Shown: positions 1-7,601, counted from the first letter of the stretch. The stretch is 35,043 nucleotides of DNA from Sphingomonas bacterium (GCF_028292965.1 NZ_JAQGLG010000160.1:1-35043); one strand, 5' to 3'. Numbers and translations: made by a program. The notes: generated by a model from the letters alone, not told the origin.

Positions 1-318
1 GACATCGACTGGCAGGGGGCGCAGCAGCTCCATCAGCTGGCCGGCGGCGACGTGGTACGCGTGTTCATCCTCCCGCCATCGATGGAGGAACTGCGCAGCC
101 GGCTCGAGCGTCGCGCGACCGACAGCCAGGACGTGATCGACGCGCGCATGTCACGCGCCGCCAATGAGGTCAGCCACTGGGACGGCTATGATTATGTGCT
201 GGTCAACGACGATGTCGAACAGTGCTTCCAGTGCGTGAAGACGATCTTGGCGGCCGAACGCCTCAAGCGTTCGCGCCAGACCGGGATCATCGGGTTCATC
301 CGCAAGCTGCTGCGGTAG
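1..318 (+). CDS. gmk: Guanylate kinase, C-terminal part (5' end outside window)
   Basis: The reading frame is open from base 1 to the TAG at 316-318, so only the last 105 residues are present. Guanylate kinase transfers phosphate from ATP to GMP in the cytoplasm, supplying GDP/GTP and, in bacteria, affecting ppGpp pools. The visible stretch begins DIDWQGAQQ, the family block after the GMP-binding region. It continues with VFILPPSMEELRSRL and RMSRAANEVSHWDGYDYVLVND, which match the lid and C-terminal helices of the family. The P-loop and most GMP contacts lie upstream of the window. The stop is followed by a 26-bp gap and a convergent gene. Recognition is by motif only; no competing family fits. 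Confidence 0.93.
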   Translation, partial: DIDWQGAQQLHQLAGGDVVRVFILPPSMEELRSRLERRATDSQDVIDARMSRAANEVSHWDGYDYVLVNDDVEQCFQCVKTILAAERLKRSRQTGIIGFIRKLLR

Positions 319-344
319 CGAGCCCGCCACCGCAGCGCGCTGGC

Positions 345-821
345 TCAGGTAAGATCGGCCAGGAGTTCGCCGAGCTTGTCGAAGCTCTGGCTCCAGCCTT
401 CCTTCATGCCGGAAAGTGCCGGCAGTATCTCGGCGCTGACCTTGCGGACGGTGACGGTCAGCGTCAGCACCGTCTTGCCGTCCTCCTCAGCGAAGTTCAG
501 TTCGTTGAGATTGTCGATCTTCCATTCGCCGTCCTCGCCCTGATAGGCCTGCGACGAGAAGACGAGACGATCGGGCGGAGATAGCTCGATGAATTCGCCG
601 CCCATCGGGTTGGTGCCATAAGGCTCTGGCCCCGCCATATGGATCATGATCTCCCCGCCCGGGCGGGCATCCAGTTCGCAGACAGGGGCAGTGAAGCCGC
701 GCGGGCCCCACCAACGGGCCATATGCTCGGTCTGGGTGAAGCAATCGAAGACGAGCTGGCGGGGCGCGTCGAAGCTGCGCACGAGTGTCATCTGATAGCC
801 GGGGAAAAATTGTTCGGTCAT
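345..821 (-). CDS. SRPBCC / AHSA1-type domain protein
   Basis: A 158-residue protein of the START/Bet v1-like SRPBCC superfamily, AHSA1 (Aha1 C-terminal-like) group. Typical features are an N-terminal RSFDAPRQLVFDCFTQ strand-helix, then ARWWGPRGFTAPVCELD, PGGEIMIHMAGPEP, and a C-terminal helix GMKEGWSQSFDKLGELL. These proteins form a hydrophobic ligand cavity. Bacterial members of this group have no agreed enzymatic role, so none is assigned. The start codon overlaps the stop of the upstream ArsR gene by 4 bp, indicating a two-gene operon. The ArsR-SRPBCC pair is a common bacterial arrangement in which the regulator represses its own operon. The family is clear; the substrate is unknown. Confidence 0.88.
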   Translation of the reverse strand: MTEQFFPGYQMTLVRSFDAPRQLVFDCFTQTEHMARWWGPRGFTAPVCELDARPGGEIMIHMAGPEPYGTNPMGGEFIELSPPDRLVFSSQAYQGEDGEWKIDNLNELNFAEEDGKTVLTLTVTVRKVSAEILPALSGMKEGWSQSFDKLGELLADLT

Positions 822-1162
822 TTCCTGTCTCCCTTGGACTGAAGTTCACTGAGATATGCGTCGAGGCTGTCGAGCTTTGCATCCCACAACCGGCGATAAT
901 CGGCCAGCCAGTCGCTCGCCGCCTTCAGTGCGCTGGTCTCGATCCGCGCCGGACGCTGCTGGGCGGTACGGCTGCGCGAGATCAGGCCGGCGCGTTCGAG
1001 CACTTTGAGATGTTTGGAGATGGCTGGCCCACTCATCGCGAACGGGGCGGCGAGTTCACCGACCGGTGCCTCGCCCAATGCCAACCGCGCGAGGATGGCG
1101 CGGCGGGTGGGATCGGCCAAGGCCGCGAAGGTGCTGCTGATCGGGTCGAGCTGGGGTGTCAT
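818..1162 (-). CDS. ArsR-family winged-helix repressor
   Basis: A 114-residue ArsR/SmtB-type regulator. The winged helix-turn-helix is visible: ALADPTRRAILARLALGEA, then the recognition helix in SGPAISKHLKVLERAGLI, then the wing SRSRTAQQRPARI. No cysteine or histidine metal-binding motif such as ELCVCDL is seen, so it probably belongs to the non-metal ArsR group usually paired with SRPBCC proteins. It is the first gene of the pair with the downstream SRPBCC gene (4-bp overlap). The start at 1162 lies at the inner edge of a large inverted repeat (1159-1204), which fits autorepression. The inducer is unknown. Confidence 0.9.
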   Translation of the reverse strand: MTPQLDPISSTFAALADPTRRAILARLALGEAPVGELAAPFAMSGPAISKHLKVLERAGLISRSRTAQQRPARIETSALKAASDWLADYRRLWDAKLDSLDAYLSELQSKGDRK

Positions 1163-1204
1163 TATTTAACCTATCAGTTTGATAGCCGATTGGTTAAATA
1201 ATGA
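1159..1204. promoter_or_regulatory. Nested inverted repeat upstream of arsR-type gene (probable operator)
   Basis: The 13-bp arm TCATTATTTAACC (1159-1171) is repeated exactly as its reverse complement at 1192-1204. Inside lies a second perfect repeat, CTATCA-GTT-TGATAG (1171-1185), which is not concentric with the outer one. The region is AT-rich in a GC-rich genome and overlaps the ArsR start codon. ArsR dimers bind such palindromes, so this is the likely autoregulatory operator (inference). Confidence 0.75.
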
Positions 1205-1246
1205 TCGCAACACTGTCAAGCGTGGCGCGATGTGCCGGAATCGGGA

Positions 1247-1930
1247 TTATCGGAGGAGAGTGAGAAAGCGCACTGCCGCGTTGAAATCGCGTTGGCGTTC
1301 TTCATAGGCGGCGAGAGCGAGCGGATCGCGACCCCACAATTCCGCCTGCCAGTCCTCGTCGATATGTGCCGCTGTCCACAGCCTTGCCGCATCGGTAGCG
1401 CCTTCGATCAGCGCCAATGCGCCGACCAACGTGCCGGTGATCGTCACGATCGGGGCCAGTGGGGCGAGTTCGAAGGCAGATCTTGCAGCCACCGCTTCAC
1501 CGAGTCGCGCCAGCGTCGCGGGTGGCTGCGGCTGGTGCATGATTCCGGCCGTAACGACGAAATGGACGTCGTAGCGGGTGCGTGCCCACTCCAGCAGTGG
1601 ATCCCAGGCGGCGGCCTGGCGCTCGATCAACGGTTCGGGCGCTTCGGCGCGATAGCAGAGCATATCGCTCTCGCCCCATGCGGCAAGGCCCGCGGCGAAG
1701 GTCGCCGGATCGGGGGCGATCCGCTCGATCGCGGTGTTGGCGAGGCCCGTGAGCGGCATCCTGCGGGGATCGATCTTGCCCTTGACGGCGCGCCATTCCC
1801 CGGCGACGGCGTCGGCCAGCGCGTCGGTAGGCAGGACCAGCGCCAGCCGTCCCGGCGTGCGCACCGGGCGACCGTCGAGGGCGATGCCGTGCTCGGCGGT
1901 GATCGTTACGTCTTTCCAGAAACGTTTCAC
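1247..1930 (-). CDS. ATP12 family F1-ATPase assembly chaperone
   Basis: A 227-residue ATP12-type protein. In mitochondria Atp12 binds the F1 alpha subunit and helps build the alpha3-beta3 ring; alphaproteobacteria carry orthologues. Visible family features are the N-terminal KRFWKDVTI and GIALDGRPVRTPGR strands, then EWRAVKGKIDPRRMPLTGLANTA-type sequence (about residues 46-70), AAWGESDMLCYRAEAPEPL, and the C-terminal DAARLWTAAHIDEDWQAELWG. It is the last gene of the crcB-led operon, with its start overlapping the preceding gene by 4 bp. It lies far from any atp operon in this window, as is usual. Confidence in the family is high; the client in this organism is inferred. Confidence 0.92.
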   Translation of the reverse strand: MKRFWKDVTITAEHGIALDGRPVRTPGRLALVLPTDALADAVAGEWRAVKGKIDPRRMPLTGLANTAIERIAPDPATFAAGLAAWGESDMLCYRAEAPEPLIERQAAAWDPLLEWARTRYDVHFVVTAGIMHQPQPPATLARLGEAVAARSAFELAPLAPIVTITGTLVGALALIEGATDAARLWTAAHIDEDWQAELWGRDPLALAAYEERQRDFNAAVRFLTLLR

Positions 1931-2148
1931 TGTTCGGGGGGTGTCCGCCAGCGATGGGCCAAAGCGCGGGGCACGGTCGCGACCATGTACAGCGCGGCGA
2001 GCACGATCGCCACGCCGAGCGCCTTGGTCGGCCAGTCCTGCGCCCGCGCCAGCAGCAGGACGCCGAGGACCGCGCCGAGCGACGCGACGATCCGTGTCGT
2101 GGCGATGATCAGATAGCGGTTGCGGGCGGTGGCGTCCGGATTGGTCAT
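1927..2148 (-). CDS. Small two-TM membrane protein, unknown function
   Basis: A 73-residue protein with two predicted membrane segments: ATTRIVASLGAVLGVLLLARA (about 16-36, minus the ends) and ALGVAIVLAALYMVATVP (about 43-60). A short polar N-terminus and a basic C-terminus (RALAHRWRTPPEQ) flank them. It overlaps the gph-like gene upstream and the ATP12 gene downstream by 4 bp each, so it is translated within the operon. I recognise no named family. Small membrane proteins between gph and ATP12 may be conserved in sphingomonads, but this is from memory and unverified. Confidence 0.75.
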   Translation of the reverse strand: MTNPDATARNRYLIIATTRIVASLGAVLGVLLLARAQDWPTKALGVAIVLAALYMVATVPRALAHRWRTPPEQ

Positions 2149-2804
2149 AGCATCTCCATATGCCGCGGCAGGTCGGCGACCGTCGCGGCGATCGCGTGCG
2201 CGCCGGCGGCGGTCAGTTCGTCAGTCGGGTGATAGCCCCAGGCGACGCCGAGCGCGGCGGTGCCCGCGGCGCGCGCCATCATCATGTCGTAGCTGGTGTC
2301 GCCGATCATCACCGTGGTTTCGGGCGTGGCGTCGGCCTCGGCCATGGCCGCCATGATCATCGACGGATCGGGCTTGGATGGGTGACGGTCGGCAGTCTGC
2401 AGCGTGACGAAACGCGTGGCGATGCCGTGATGGCCCAGCACATGAGCGAGGCCGCGATCGGACTTGCCCGTGGCGACGCCGAACACCCAGCCAGCCTCAG
2501 CGAGGGCGTCGAGCGCCGGGATCATGCCTTCGAACAGCGGCTCGTCGGCAAAGGCGCCCGAGGTCCGCAAGCGGAAGAATGCCGCTTTATAATCGGCGGC
2601 CATGCGGTGGTGGAAGGGTGCGTCCGCATCCGGCAGCAGCGTAGCCATCACCTCGAACAGGCTCAGGCCGACGACGCGGCGGATCGCCTCGCGCGACGGG
2701 GCAACGAGGTCTGCACCGGCAAAGGTCGCTTCCATCGCGCCGCAGATATTGGCCTGGCTGTCGACCAGCGTGCCGTCGCAATCGAACAAGGCGAGACGGT
2801 TCAC
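2145..2804 (-). CDS. gph: HAD-superfamily hydrolase, phosphoglycolate phosphatase-like
   Basis: A 219-residue HAD subfamily IA phosphatase. Motif I is FDCDGTLVDSQ near the N-terminus, with two aspartates as nucleophile and acid/base. Motif II is VATGKS, the motif III lysine is in HPSKPDPSM, and motif IV is MIGDTSYDMMMA. A helical cap lies between motifs I and II. Length and motifs match Gph, which hydrolyses 2-phosphoglycolate formed during repair of oxidised DNA 3' ends. Related IA phosphatases (for example pyrophosphatase PpaX types) look alike, so the substrate is inferred. Both ends overlap neighbours by 4 bp in the crcB-led operon. Confidence 0.85.
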   Translation of the reverse strand: MNRLALFDCDGTLVDSQANICGAMEATFAGADLVAPSREAIRRVVGLSLFEVMATLLPDADAPFHHRMAADYKAAFFRLRTSGAFADEPLFEGMIPALDALAEAGWVFGVATGKSDRGLAHVLGHHGIATRFVTLQTADRHPSKPDPSMIMAAMAEADATPETTVMIGDTSYDMMMARAAGTAALGVAWGYHPTDELTAAGAHAIAATVADLPRHMEML

Positions 2805-3403
2805 CGCGTCGCCTCGGTCGCGGCGGCAAGGTCAGGGTTGCCGGTATCGCGCAGCCCGGCGATCACGCCGGCGACTTCGGCGTCATTCTTGTTCTGGCTG
2901 AGCTTGGTCGTGCCGCGCATCGCGTCGATCGTCACTTCGAAGCCGGTGATTGCGCCGAGCATCGCGCGGAAGCGCTCTTCGGGCATTTTGTCACGTGTCC
3001 ACGGCCTGTCGGGCGCAACGCGCGGTTCGTGGAGGGACGCGAGGATATCCAGTTGATTTATAAGGCTCTCTTCGTCCAGCAGGCGGGCGGTTCCGTCGAT
3101 TTCGGCACTGACATAATTCCAGGTCGGCACGCTGCCCGCCGGTTCGATATACCAGTTGGGTGTGATGTAGCCGTCCGGCCCGGCGATGCTCAGCAGCACG
3201 CGTGCGCCATCGAGATGCGGCGTCATGCGGTTGCCCCGCGAGACATGGAAACGCACCGCGCCGGTGCCGTTCGCGACGATCGGCGCGTGCACCACCATCA
3301 TGCCCTCGGGCGTGTCGGCGAAGATATGCGCGAAGCCGCGCGCGACCGCCCAGTCGAGGATCGCGGCATCGCTGTCGAACCGGAAGGCGCGATTGGGATG
3401 CAT
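2801..3403 (-). CDS. PaiB-type FMN-binding domain protein
   Basis: A 200-residue protein of the FMN_bind_2 (PaiB) family, with a split-barrel flavin-binding fold. Diagnostic blocks are NRMTPHLDGARVLLSIAGPD, YITPNWYIEPAGSVPTWNY (about residues 86-104) and KLSQNKNDAEVAGVI near the C-terminus. Bacillus PaiB was described as a negative regulator of sporulation and protease genes. Most proteobacterial members are better viewed as small flavoproteins of unknown substrate, so no regulatory role is claimed. It follows the rluC-like gene by 6 bp and overlaps gph by 4 bp. Confidence 0.88.
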   Translation of the reverse strand: MHPNRAFRFDSDAAILDWAVARGFAHIFADTPEGMMVVHAPIVANGTGAVRFHVSRGNRMTPHLDGARVLLSIAGPDGYITPNWYIEPAGSVPTWNYVSAEIDGTARLLDEESLINQLDILASLHEPRVAPDRPWTRDKMPEERFRAMLGAITGFEVTIDAMRGTTKLSQNKNDAEVAGVIAGLRDTGNPDLAAATEATR

Positions 3404-3409
3404 CGGTGA

Positions 3410-4555
3410 CTAGCGCTTTGGCTTGGGCGCGGCTTCGCGTTCGCCGCGACCGCGCCGTTCGCCGCGCCGCGCCTTGCGCACGCCCTTGGCGTGCTGCCTG
3501 GCCTGCTGCTTCTTCACCTCGCGGCTCGGCGGCGGCGGTTTGTCGAGTGGCATGTTGTTGCCGAGCATCTCCTCGAAGCCAAGCTGCCTGAGGCTGTCGG
3601 CAAAGTGGGTCGGCAGTTCGGCGGTGACGTCGATCGGCCCGTCATCGGGATGGTCGATGCGCAAGCGCCGTGCATGGAGGTGCATCTTGCGACTGATCCC
3701 GCCGGTCAGGAACGCCGCCTGGCCGCCATATTTGCCGTCGCCGACGATCGGATGGCCGATCGCCGCCATATGCACGCGCAACTGATGGGTACGGCCGGTG
3801 AACGGGCGCAGCTCGACCCAAGCGGTCTGGTTGCCGGCGCGCTCGATCACGCGGTAGCGGGTGCGCGCGGTCTGCCCTTCGGCCTCATCGACATGCATCT
3901 TCTCGCCGCCGCTGCCGGGCTGTTTGGCGATCGGCAGCTCGACCATGCCGTCCTCGATCGACGGCACGCCGACGATCAGCGCCCAATAGACCTTCTCGGC
4001 ACTGCGCGACGAAAAGGCCTTGGCGAAATAGCCGGCCGCGCGCGCCGTGCGGGCGACCAGCAGCACGCCCGACGTATCCTTGTCGAGGCGGTGGACCAGC
4101 TTGGGCCGGCTCTCGCCGTCGAAGGTCAGGCCGTCGAGCAAGCCATCGACATGCTCGGTGGTCTTGGTGCCGCCCTGCGTCGCGAGGCCCGGCGGCTTGT
4201 TGATGACGATCGCCTGCTTGTCGCGATGGATCACCAGGTCACGGATGAAATCGGTCTGCTCGCCGCTGAGCGGGTCGCGCTCGCGCTTCTTCGGGCCCAC
4301 AGGGGCGCCCGTCACGACATCGACGCGCACCGGCTCGGCCGGAGGCACACGGATGATCTGTCCGGCGGCGATGCGGTCGCCCGGCGTGGCGCGCGCGCCA
4401 TCGACGCGCAGCTGGCCGGTGCGCGCCCATTTTGCGACCGTGGTGAAGCTGGTTTCGGGCAAATGCCGCTTGAACCAGCGATCGAGCCTGATGCCCTCGT
4501 CGTCATAGCCGACGTTGAACTGGCGGACGTCGGTTTCGCTCATCTTGCCGCTCAT
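3410..4555 (-). CDS. rluC: RluA-family 23S rRNA pseudouridine synthase (RluC-like)
   Basis: A 381-residue pseudouridine synthase. An S4 RNA-binding domain lies at about residues 18-75 (IRLDRWFKRHLPE, GQLRVDGARATPGDRI). The catalytic block HRLDKDTSGVLLVAR holds the conserved aspartate at about residue 158, and RPFTGRTHQLRVHMA and HLHARRLRI follow. The C-terminal 40 residues form a very basic tail (KKQQARQHAKGVRKARRGER), probably an extra RNA-binding extension. RluC modifies 23S rRNA positions 955, 2504 and 2580 in E. coli; site choice here is inferred from domain order only. Its start overlaps the crcB stop (ATGA). Confidence 0.9.
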   Translation of the reverse strand: MSGKMSETDVRQFNVGYDDEGIRLDRWFKRHLPETSFTTVAKWARTGQLRVDGARATPGDRIAAGQIIRVPPAEPVRVDVVTGAPVGPKKRERDPLSGEQTDFIRDLVIHRDKQAIVINKPPGLATQGGTKTTEHVDGLLDGLTFDGESRPKLVHRLDKDTSGVLLVARTARAAGYFAKAFSSRSAEKVYWALIVGVPSIEDGMVELPIAKQPGSGGEKMHVDEAEGQTARTRYRVIERAGNQTAWVELRPFTGRTHQLRVHMAAIGHPIVGDGKYGGQAAFLTGGISRKMHLHARRLRIDHPDDGPIDVTAELPTHFADSLRQLGFEEMLGNNMPLDKPPPPSREVKKQQARQHAKGVRKARRGERRGRGEREAAPKPKR

Positions 4556-4929
4556 GCCGCCACCCTTACCAGGGCGAGGCCGGCAAACAGTGCCGCGACC
4601 GAGCCGATCACCGAAATCAGAATATAGCCCATCGCGGTCGCCGGATCGCCGCGCTGAAGCATGTTGACCACATCGAGCGAGAAGCTGGAAAAGGTCGTGT
4701 AGCCGCCGAGCACGCCGACTCCGAGCAGCAGGCGCCAGTTATCGCCCGGCACCGACAGGCGCGCGAGGATACCGACGAGCAGGCCCATGACGAGGCCGCC
4801 GACGAGATTTACCGTCAGTGTGCCGAAGGGATAGCCCGGGCCGCACAGCCTGAGCATCGCGACACCGGTCAGGTATCGCGCGCCGGAGCCGAAGGCGCCG
4901 CCGAGCATGACGAGAAACAAGGAGAACAT
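4552..4929 (-). CDS. crcB: CrcB/Fluc fluoride ion channel
   Basis: A 125-residue membrane protein of the CrcB/Fluc family, which lowers cytoplasmic fluoride as an antiparallel dimer. It has four hydrophobic segments and the family signatures GGAFGSGARYLTG near the N-terminus, GTLTVNLVGGLVMGLL (Asn in TM2), and GVLGGYTTFSSFSLDVV (TM3 break with the Phe-box region). It is the first gene of the six-gene minus-strand operon reaching 1247. A dispersed palindromic repeat (4986-5033) lies between it and the upstream GST gene. I see no fluoride riboswitch in the leader. Confidence 0.93.
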   Translation of the reverse strand: MFSLFLVMLGGAFGSGARYLTGVAMLRLCGPGYPFGTLTVNLVGGLVMGLLVGILARLSVPGDNWRLLLGVGVLGGYTTFSSFSLDVVNMLQRGDPATAMGYILISVIGSVAALFAGLALVRVAA

Positions 4930-4985
4930 TGCGCCCCGTTAGCGCGGAAGCCCTCTCGCGTCACCCCATGGCGGCCCCGAGCCCT

Positions 4986-5033
4986 TTCCCGGCGAAGGCC
5001 GGGACCCAGTTGGGCCTCGGTCTCCGCCGGGAA
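4986..5033. repeat. Dispersed GC-rich palindromic repeat, copy 1
   Basis: The arm TTCCCGGCG (4986-4994) pairs with CGCCGGGAA (5025-5033), and the interior holds GGCCGGGACCCAG. The same core (CCCGGCGAAGGCCGGGACCCAG-like) recurs near 10270-10373, and a relative lies at 9179-9250. It sits in the gap between crcB and the GST gene and could act as a transcription attenuator or terminator. Confidence 0.65.
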
Positions 5034-5043
5034 GGAGTAGGGG

Positions 5044-5655
5044 TTACGCTGCCCGCTGAAGGCCCGTCGCGTCGTCCAGGGCTGCGCCGCGCACGGCCGC
5101 CGGGCGGGCCGTGCAGCGTGCGACATAGGCGTCGAGTGTTGCGCTCTCCGGGAAGACGCGTCGCGCGAAATTGATCGCGCTGGCGACCAGCAGGTCGACG
5201 CCCGAGAAGGTCTCACCCATCATATAGGGGCCGCGGGCCAGGGCGCTTTCGACACGGCGGACGACGGCGTCATAGCCGCGCTGCTTGAGGGGCGAGGTCG
5301 CCAACTCATCGCCCATGGCGGCGAACATCGCCGGCTCCATGGCCGCGGCATACCAGGCGACCCAGGTGAGATAATTGCCGCGGCCGGGCTGGCCGACGAC
5401 GGGGCCGAGGCCTGCTTCGGGAAAGGTGTCGATCAGATACAGCACGATGCCGACCGATTCCGCGACGTGCTCGTTGCCATGCACGATGGCGGGTACCTGC
5501 TTGTCGGGGTGCGGGTTTGCCGGGTCGCCGGCACCGGTGCCGGTCATCGGGCGGAAGATCGATACCTGCTCGATCTGGTAGGGAGTGCCCAGTTCCTCCA
5601 GCAGCCAGATCATGCGTGAGGAACGTGACTGGGGGGCGTGGTACAATGTGATCAT
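5044..5655 (-). CDS. Glutathione S-transferase family protein
   Basis: A 203-residue protein with an N-terminal thioredoxin-like domain: MITLYHAPQSRSSRM, then PHPDKQVPAIVHGN with the cis-proline glutathione site, and VAESVGIVLYLIDTFP with the acidic-Ser GSH contact. A helical C-terminal domain follows. The frame is open to 6192, but the GST begins at 5655, preceded by AGGAG about 8 nt upstream; the upstream extension is a shadow of the divergent gene. GSTs conjugate glutathione to electrophiles, and the substrate here is unknown. It is divergent from a YafY-type regulator, with a strong inverted repeat between them, so that regulator probably controls it. Confidence 0.9.
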   Translation of the reverse strand: MITLYHAPQSRSSRMIWLLEELGTPYQIEQVSIFRPMTGTGAGDPANPHPDKQVPAIVHGNEHVAESVGIVLYLIDTFPEAGLGPVVGQPGRGNYLTWVAWYAAAMEPAMFAAMGDELATSPLKQRGYDAVVRRVESALARGPYMMGETFSGVDLLVASAINFARRVFPESATLDAYVARCTARPAAVRGAALDDATGLQRAA

Positions 5656-5723
5656 CGGAAGTCTCCTGCGATGGCGACGGCACCAGGAAGGCGCCAGGCG
5701 ATAAGACGGCTTGTAGGGAAGGG

Positions 5724-5747
5724 CTGCTGACAGCATGATGTCAGCAG
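5724..5747. promoter_or_regulatory. Inverted repeat between GST and YafY-type regulator (probable operator)
   Basis: Perfect 9-bp arms CTGCTGACA (5724-5732) and TGTCAGCAG (5739-5747) flank a 6-bp spacer. The repeat ends 10 bp before the regulator start and about 70 bp from the GST start. That position suits binding by the divergently encoded HTH-WYL protein to control both genes (inference). Confidence 0.6.
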
Positions 5748-5757
5748 TGAGGACATC

Positions 5758-6459
5758 ATGCGCCGGGCCGACAGACTTTTTCAGATCATCCAGATTTTCC
5801 GGCGCTCGTCGCGCCCGATCACGGCCGACGCGGTGGCGCTTGAGCTCGAGGTTTCGAAGCGCACGGTCTATCGCGACATCGCCGATCTGATCGGGCAGCA
5901 CGTGCCGATCCGCGGCGAGGCCGGGCTGGGTTATGTGCTGGATGGCCATTTCGACATGCCGCCGCTGATGCTGACCGCGGACGAGATCGAGGCGGCGGTG
6001 CTCGGCGCGCAATGGGTCGTCGGGCGGGGCGACCCGGTATTGGCGAGCGCGGCGCGGGATCTGATCGCCAAGATCACCAGCGTGGTCCCCGAGCGTCTCC
6101 GGCCGTTCTTTGCCCAACCGGCGACCGGCACGCGACCCGGCAACATCGCGGCGGACGGCATCGATATCGCCCGCACACGGTCGTGGATTCACACCGGGCG
6201 CAAGATCCGCATCAGCTATCGCGACGAGCGCGGCGAGACGAGCGAGCGTACGATCTGGCCGGTGGTCGTCGGTTATTTCGACGCCGTGCGCATGCTGGCG
6301 GCGTGGTGCGAGCTACGGCAGGATTTTCGTCACTTCCGCACAGACCGGGTGGCGACGGCGGAATTCCGCGACGAACGCCATGGTTGCCGACCCGGTGAGC
6401 TACGTGGCCGGTGGAACCGCTACATGGCGATCAAGCACGGTCGCGCGCCCCGGTCCTAG
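5758..6459 (+). CDS. YafY-family HTH and WYL-domain transcriptional regulator
   Basis: A 233-residue DeoR/YafY-type regulator. The N-terminal winged helix-turn-helix RADRLFQIIQIFRR and ALELEVSKRTVYRDIADL spans about residues 3-55. A WYL-like domain follows, with the characteristic AAWCELRQDFRHFRTDRV near residues 180-197. WYL domains sense ligands, often nucleotides or small molecules, and regulate stress or metabolism genes. The gene diverges from the GST gene across an inverted repeat. Its stop (CTAG, 6456-6459) is shared with the convergent lipoprotein gene: both reading frames end on the same palindromic tetranucleotide. Confidence 0.87.
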   Translation: MRRADRLFQIIQIFRRSSRPITADAVALELEVSKRTVYRDIADLIGQHVPIRGEAGLGYVLDGHFDMPPLMLTADEIEAAVLGAQWVVGRGDPVLASAARDLIAKITSVVPERLRPFFAQPATGTRPGNIAADGIDIARTRSWIHTGRKIRISYRDERGETSERTIWPVVVGYFDAVRMLAAWCELRQDFRHFRTDRVATAEFRDERHGCRPGELRGRWNRYMAIKHGRAPRS

Positions 6460-7235
6460 TGCCCGTTATTGGCGATCAGGTCGACATCGGTGCCGCCGTC
6501 GCCGCGGCTGGTCAGGAACAGCGCAAAGGCGCCGCCATCCTGGTTGCGCGTGCCGCCGAGCACATGCTGGCCGCCATCGGCCTGTTGCTCGGCGGAATAG
6601 CCGGCATTGGTGGCGCGGGTGTAATACCAGTCCATCACCTGTTGCAGCGAGGCGCCGGTCGAGAAGCTGACCGCGCGGAGGGCGCAGGCGTCGCCTTGGG
6701 AACCCGCCGCTTCCGATACGCGCGCGTCGGGATAGAGCGGCAAGTCAGTCGGCAGTCGATCGGCCCAGCCGGCGGAGTAACGCATCGTCCCGGCGCAGGA
6801 GGCAGTGCGCCGGTCGCGCTGGCGCGAAGCGAGGGCACCCAAGGTCAGCGACGCTTTGGCGGCGTCGCATTGCGGGCAACCGCCGGCGCTGGGCGCAGGT
6901 GTGGATTTGACCGCCTGGCTGGTCGCCTGGCCGGTGGTCGCGGCGGCGCCGGCCGGTGCCGCAGCAATGCCGTCGGGCGGCACGGCGCCGGACAGCGGCT
7001 GGGCTGGCGGGCGTACCGCGTCGTTATTGGCTTTGCGGGCGAGCGAGGGGTCGACCATGATCTGATCCTGCAGCGCGCTCATCATCGCCGGGTCGTGGGT
7101 GTTGGCGTTGCCCGCCTCGATCAGCTCGTTGTCGAGCGAGTCGAGGTTGCGATCGTCCTTGTCGCGCTGACCACAGGCGACCAGCGCCAGCGGCAGGACG
7201 AGGGCGAAAAGGCCCGGGAATCGCGTGCGAACCAT
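6456..7235 (-). CDS. Predicted lipoprotein, unknown function
   Basis: A 259-residue protein. It has a signal peptide (MVRTRFPGLFALVLPLALVAC) with a lipobox-like LVAC, so it is probably lipidated at Cys21. A low-complexity Ala/Pro/Thr linker follows (about residues 70-115). The globular C-terminal domain contains CPQCDAAK, TMRYSAGWADRLP, SQGDACALRAVSF and a closing TDVDLIANNGH. Two or more cysteine pairs suggest disulphides outside the cytoplasm. I recognise the arrangement only as a sphingomonad hypothetical protein and assign no function. It is convergent with the YafY regulator, overlapping at the stop codon. Confidence 0.75.
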   Translation of the reverse strand: MVRTRFPGLFALVLPLALVACGQRDKDDRNLDSLDNELIEAGNANTHDPAMMSALQDQIMVDPSLARKANNDAVRPPAQPLSGAVPPDGIAAAPAGAAATTGQATSQAVKSTPAPSAGGCPQCDAAKASLTLGALASRQRDRRTASCAGTMRYSAGWADRLPTDLPLYPDARVSEAAGSQGDACALRAVSFSTGASLQQVMDWYYTRATNAGYSAEQQADGGQHVLGGTRNQDGGAFALFLTSRGDGGTDVDLIANNGH

Positions 7236-7355
7236 TCAAAACGCTCCAGATACGTGAGCGCGTCATGCACCGCAGGCGGTTAAGGAAGCGTTGGTTGTGT
7301 ATTATGTTTGCAAAACACCTTGCGCAAAAGCGCGTGTCACGCCATCTTGTTGAGC

Positions 7356-7574
7356 ATGAACATCATCTCGATCATCGTCGGCGTCATCGTCCTGTTGTTC
7401 GCGCTCATCGGGTTCATCCCGCTGCTCGGCGCGCTCAACTGGCTGCTCATTCCGATGGCCCTTGTCGGTGCCGCGATCGGTGCGCTGTCGTCGCACAAAT
7501 CGGGCCGCAACCTCAATCTGCTGCTGGTCGCGTTCTGCACGATCCGGCTGATCATCGGGCACGGCATTCTCTGA
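7356..7574 (+). CDS. Small hydrophobic membrane protein, unknown function
   Basis: A 72-residue protein with two or three membrane segments (IISIIVGVIVLLFALIGFIP, then LNWLLIPMALVGAAIGAL) and a short polar SSHKSGRNLN loop. The frame is open upstream to 7308. The ATG at 7356 is preferred because the protein then starts directly with its hydrophobic segment. The ribosome site is weak (TTGAG). No family is recognised. The gene is convergent with osmC, and a 16-bp GC palindrome separates the two. Confidence 0.6.
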   Translation: MNIISIIVGVIVLLFALIGFIPLLGALNWLLIPMALVGAAIGALSSHKSGRNLNLLLVAFCTIRLIIGHGIL

Positions 7575-7580
7575 TCCGTG

Positions 7581-7596
7581 CGCGCCCGCGGGCGCG
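7581..7596. terminator. GC-rich palindrome between convergent genes
   Basis: CGCGCCCGCGGGCGCG is a perfect 16-bp palindrome between the stop of the small membrane protein (7574) and the stop of osmC (7602). It could terminate transcription from both sides, but it lacks T tracts, so the assignment is tentative. Confidence 0.4.
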
Positions 7597-7601
7597 GTCG
7601 T

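Noticed and set aside
4930-5043. Fluoride riboswitch upstream of crcB
   Set aside because: The conserved riboswitch segments are not visible; the leader is a GC-rich palindromic repeat.
5656-6192. N-terminal extension of the GST frame
   Set aside because: It is antisense to the YafY regulator. The GST fold begins at 5655 with a good ribosome site.
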